DNA of 64,000 bases from Firmicutes bacterium CAG:449 (lineage in GTDB: Bacteria; Bacillota_I; Bacilli_A; RFN20; CAG-449). The notes beneath the pieces were generated by a model. That model had not been told where the DNA came from and did not search any database. It saw only the letters and a program-made list of their open reading frames with translations. The stretch spans positions 1-64,000 of the forward strand of contig FR889447.1 in assembly GCA_000432895.1 (NCBI GenBank). The letters run 5' to 3'. Position numbers and translations under genes: made by a program. The stretch's first letter is position 1; each line of letters starts with the position of its first letter. Positions 63,881 through 64,000 of the stretch are shown one piece after another.

Positions 63881-64000
63881 TTATTTTATCTGAGTTTGGT
63901 GGATATGGATTAAATATTGATGATTCAAAAAATGCTTGGTGTTATGGAAAAGCTAGTAACAATGTTGATGATTATATTTTAAAATTAACTAATATGTATC
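63847..64000 (+). pseudogene. C-terminal fragment of a GH2 beta-galactosidase-like enzyme (continues past the window)
   Basis: The frame is open to the window end without a start codon and reads ELIILSEFGGYGLNI then WCYGKASNNVDDYILKL. LSEFGGY is the block around the nucleophile Glu of family 2 glycosidases, and the following YGY-like and LTNMY segments fit. A stop at 63844-63846 precedes it and the catalytic domain's front half is absent from the window, so it is a 5'-truncated remnant. Assignment rests on about 45 residues. Confidence 0.45.

Overview
The window is a very AT-rich chromosomal segment spanning a bacterial replication origin. TGA is used as a stop codon (rnpA ends in TGA and the first complete gene ends in TGA inside an ATGA overlap), so the genetic code is the standard bacterial one and not that of Mycoplasma. 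Gene content (dnaA-dnaN, rpmH-rnpA-yidC-jag, tatD-rnmV-rsmA, comFA-comFC, a SpoIIQ homologue, tilS-ftsH-dusB-lysS) points to a low-GC Firmicute of class Bacilli, probably an uncultured gut or rumen lineage with a reduced genome. The lineage is inferred from gene order and content only.

Left of the origin (1-27613) nearly everything is on the minus strand. At 1-8344 lies a sugar ABC transporter operon (ATPase, two permeases, binding lipoprotein) followed by an RDD membrane protein, a glycerate kinase, a ChbG/YdjC-type deacetylase and a Gfo/Idh dehydrogenase. 8345-11272 is a disturbed zone: a decayed ISLre2/UPF0236-type transposase, then a plus-strand AAA/DUF4143 ATPase gene bracketed by perfect 49-bp direct repeats. 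11181-24620 is one 13-kb carbohydrate-utilisation operon: two secreted GH43 lipoproteins, a complete ABC importer, two Ig-like/lectin-like lipoproteins of unknown role, an intracellular GH43, a secreted SGNH esterase and a LacI-type regulator as last gene. Both operons share an identical 14-bp operator, TGTAATCGCTTTCA, at their promoters. dnaN and dnaA follow.

The origin (27614-28090, with further boxes at 26152-26169) has six perfect DnaA boxes. To the right nearly all genes are on the plus strand: rpmH-rnpA-yidC-jag, a CarD regulator, a membrane protein, a lipoprotein gene broken by a 20-bp tandem duplication (third paralogue of the lectin-like lipoproteins, with a related operator), a secreted tyrosine phosphatase, then a chain of overlapping genes encoding all seven shikimate-pathway steps (with an AroE-AroK fusion) and running on into mnmE-tatD-rnmV-rsmA. 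Next come spoIIQ, comFA-comFC, a cold-shock gene, tilS, ftsH, a membrane metallophosphoesterase, dusB, an FAD oxidoreductase/GT39-like glycosyltransferase pair, a rhamnose operon with its divergent AraC-type activator, and lysS. The right edge holds a small peptide ORF and a GH2 glycosidase fragment.

The genes combine core replication, translation and tRNA-modification functions with a scavenging lifestyle on plant polysaccharides: extracellular arabinose/xylose-type glycosidases and an esterase, two ABC importers and rhamnose catabolism, while aromatic precursors are made de novo. No rRNA, tRNA or CRISPR array was found.
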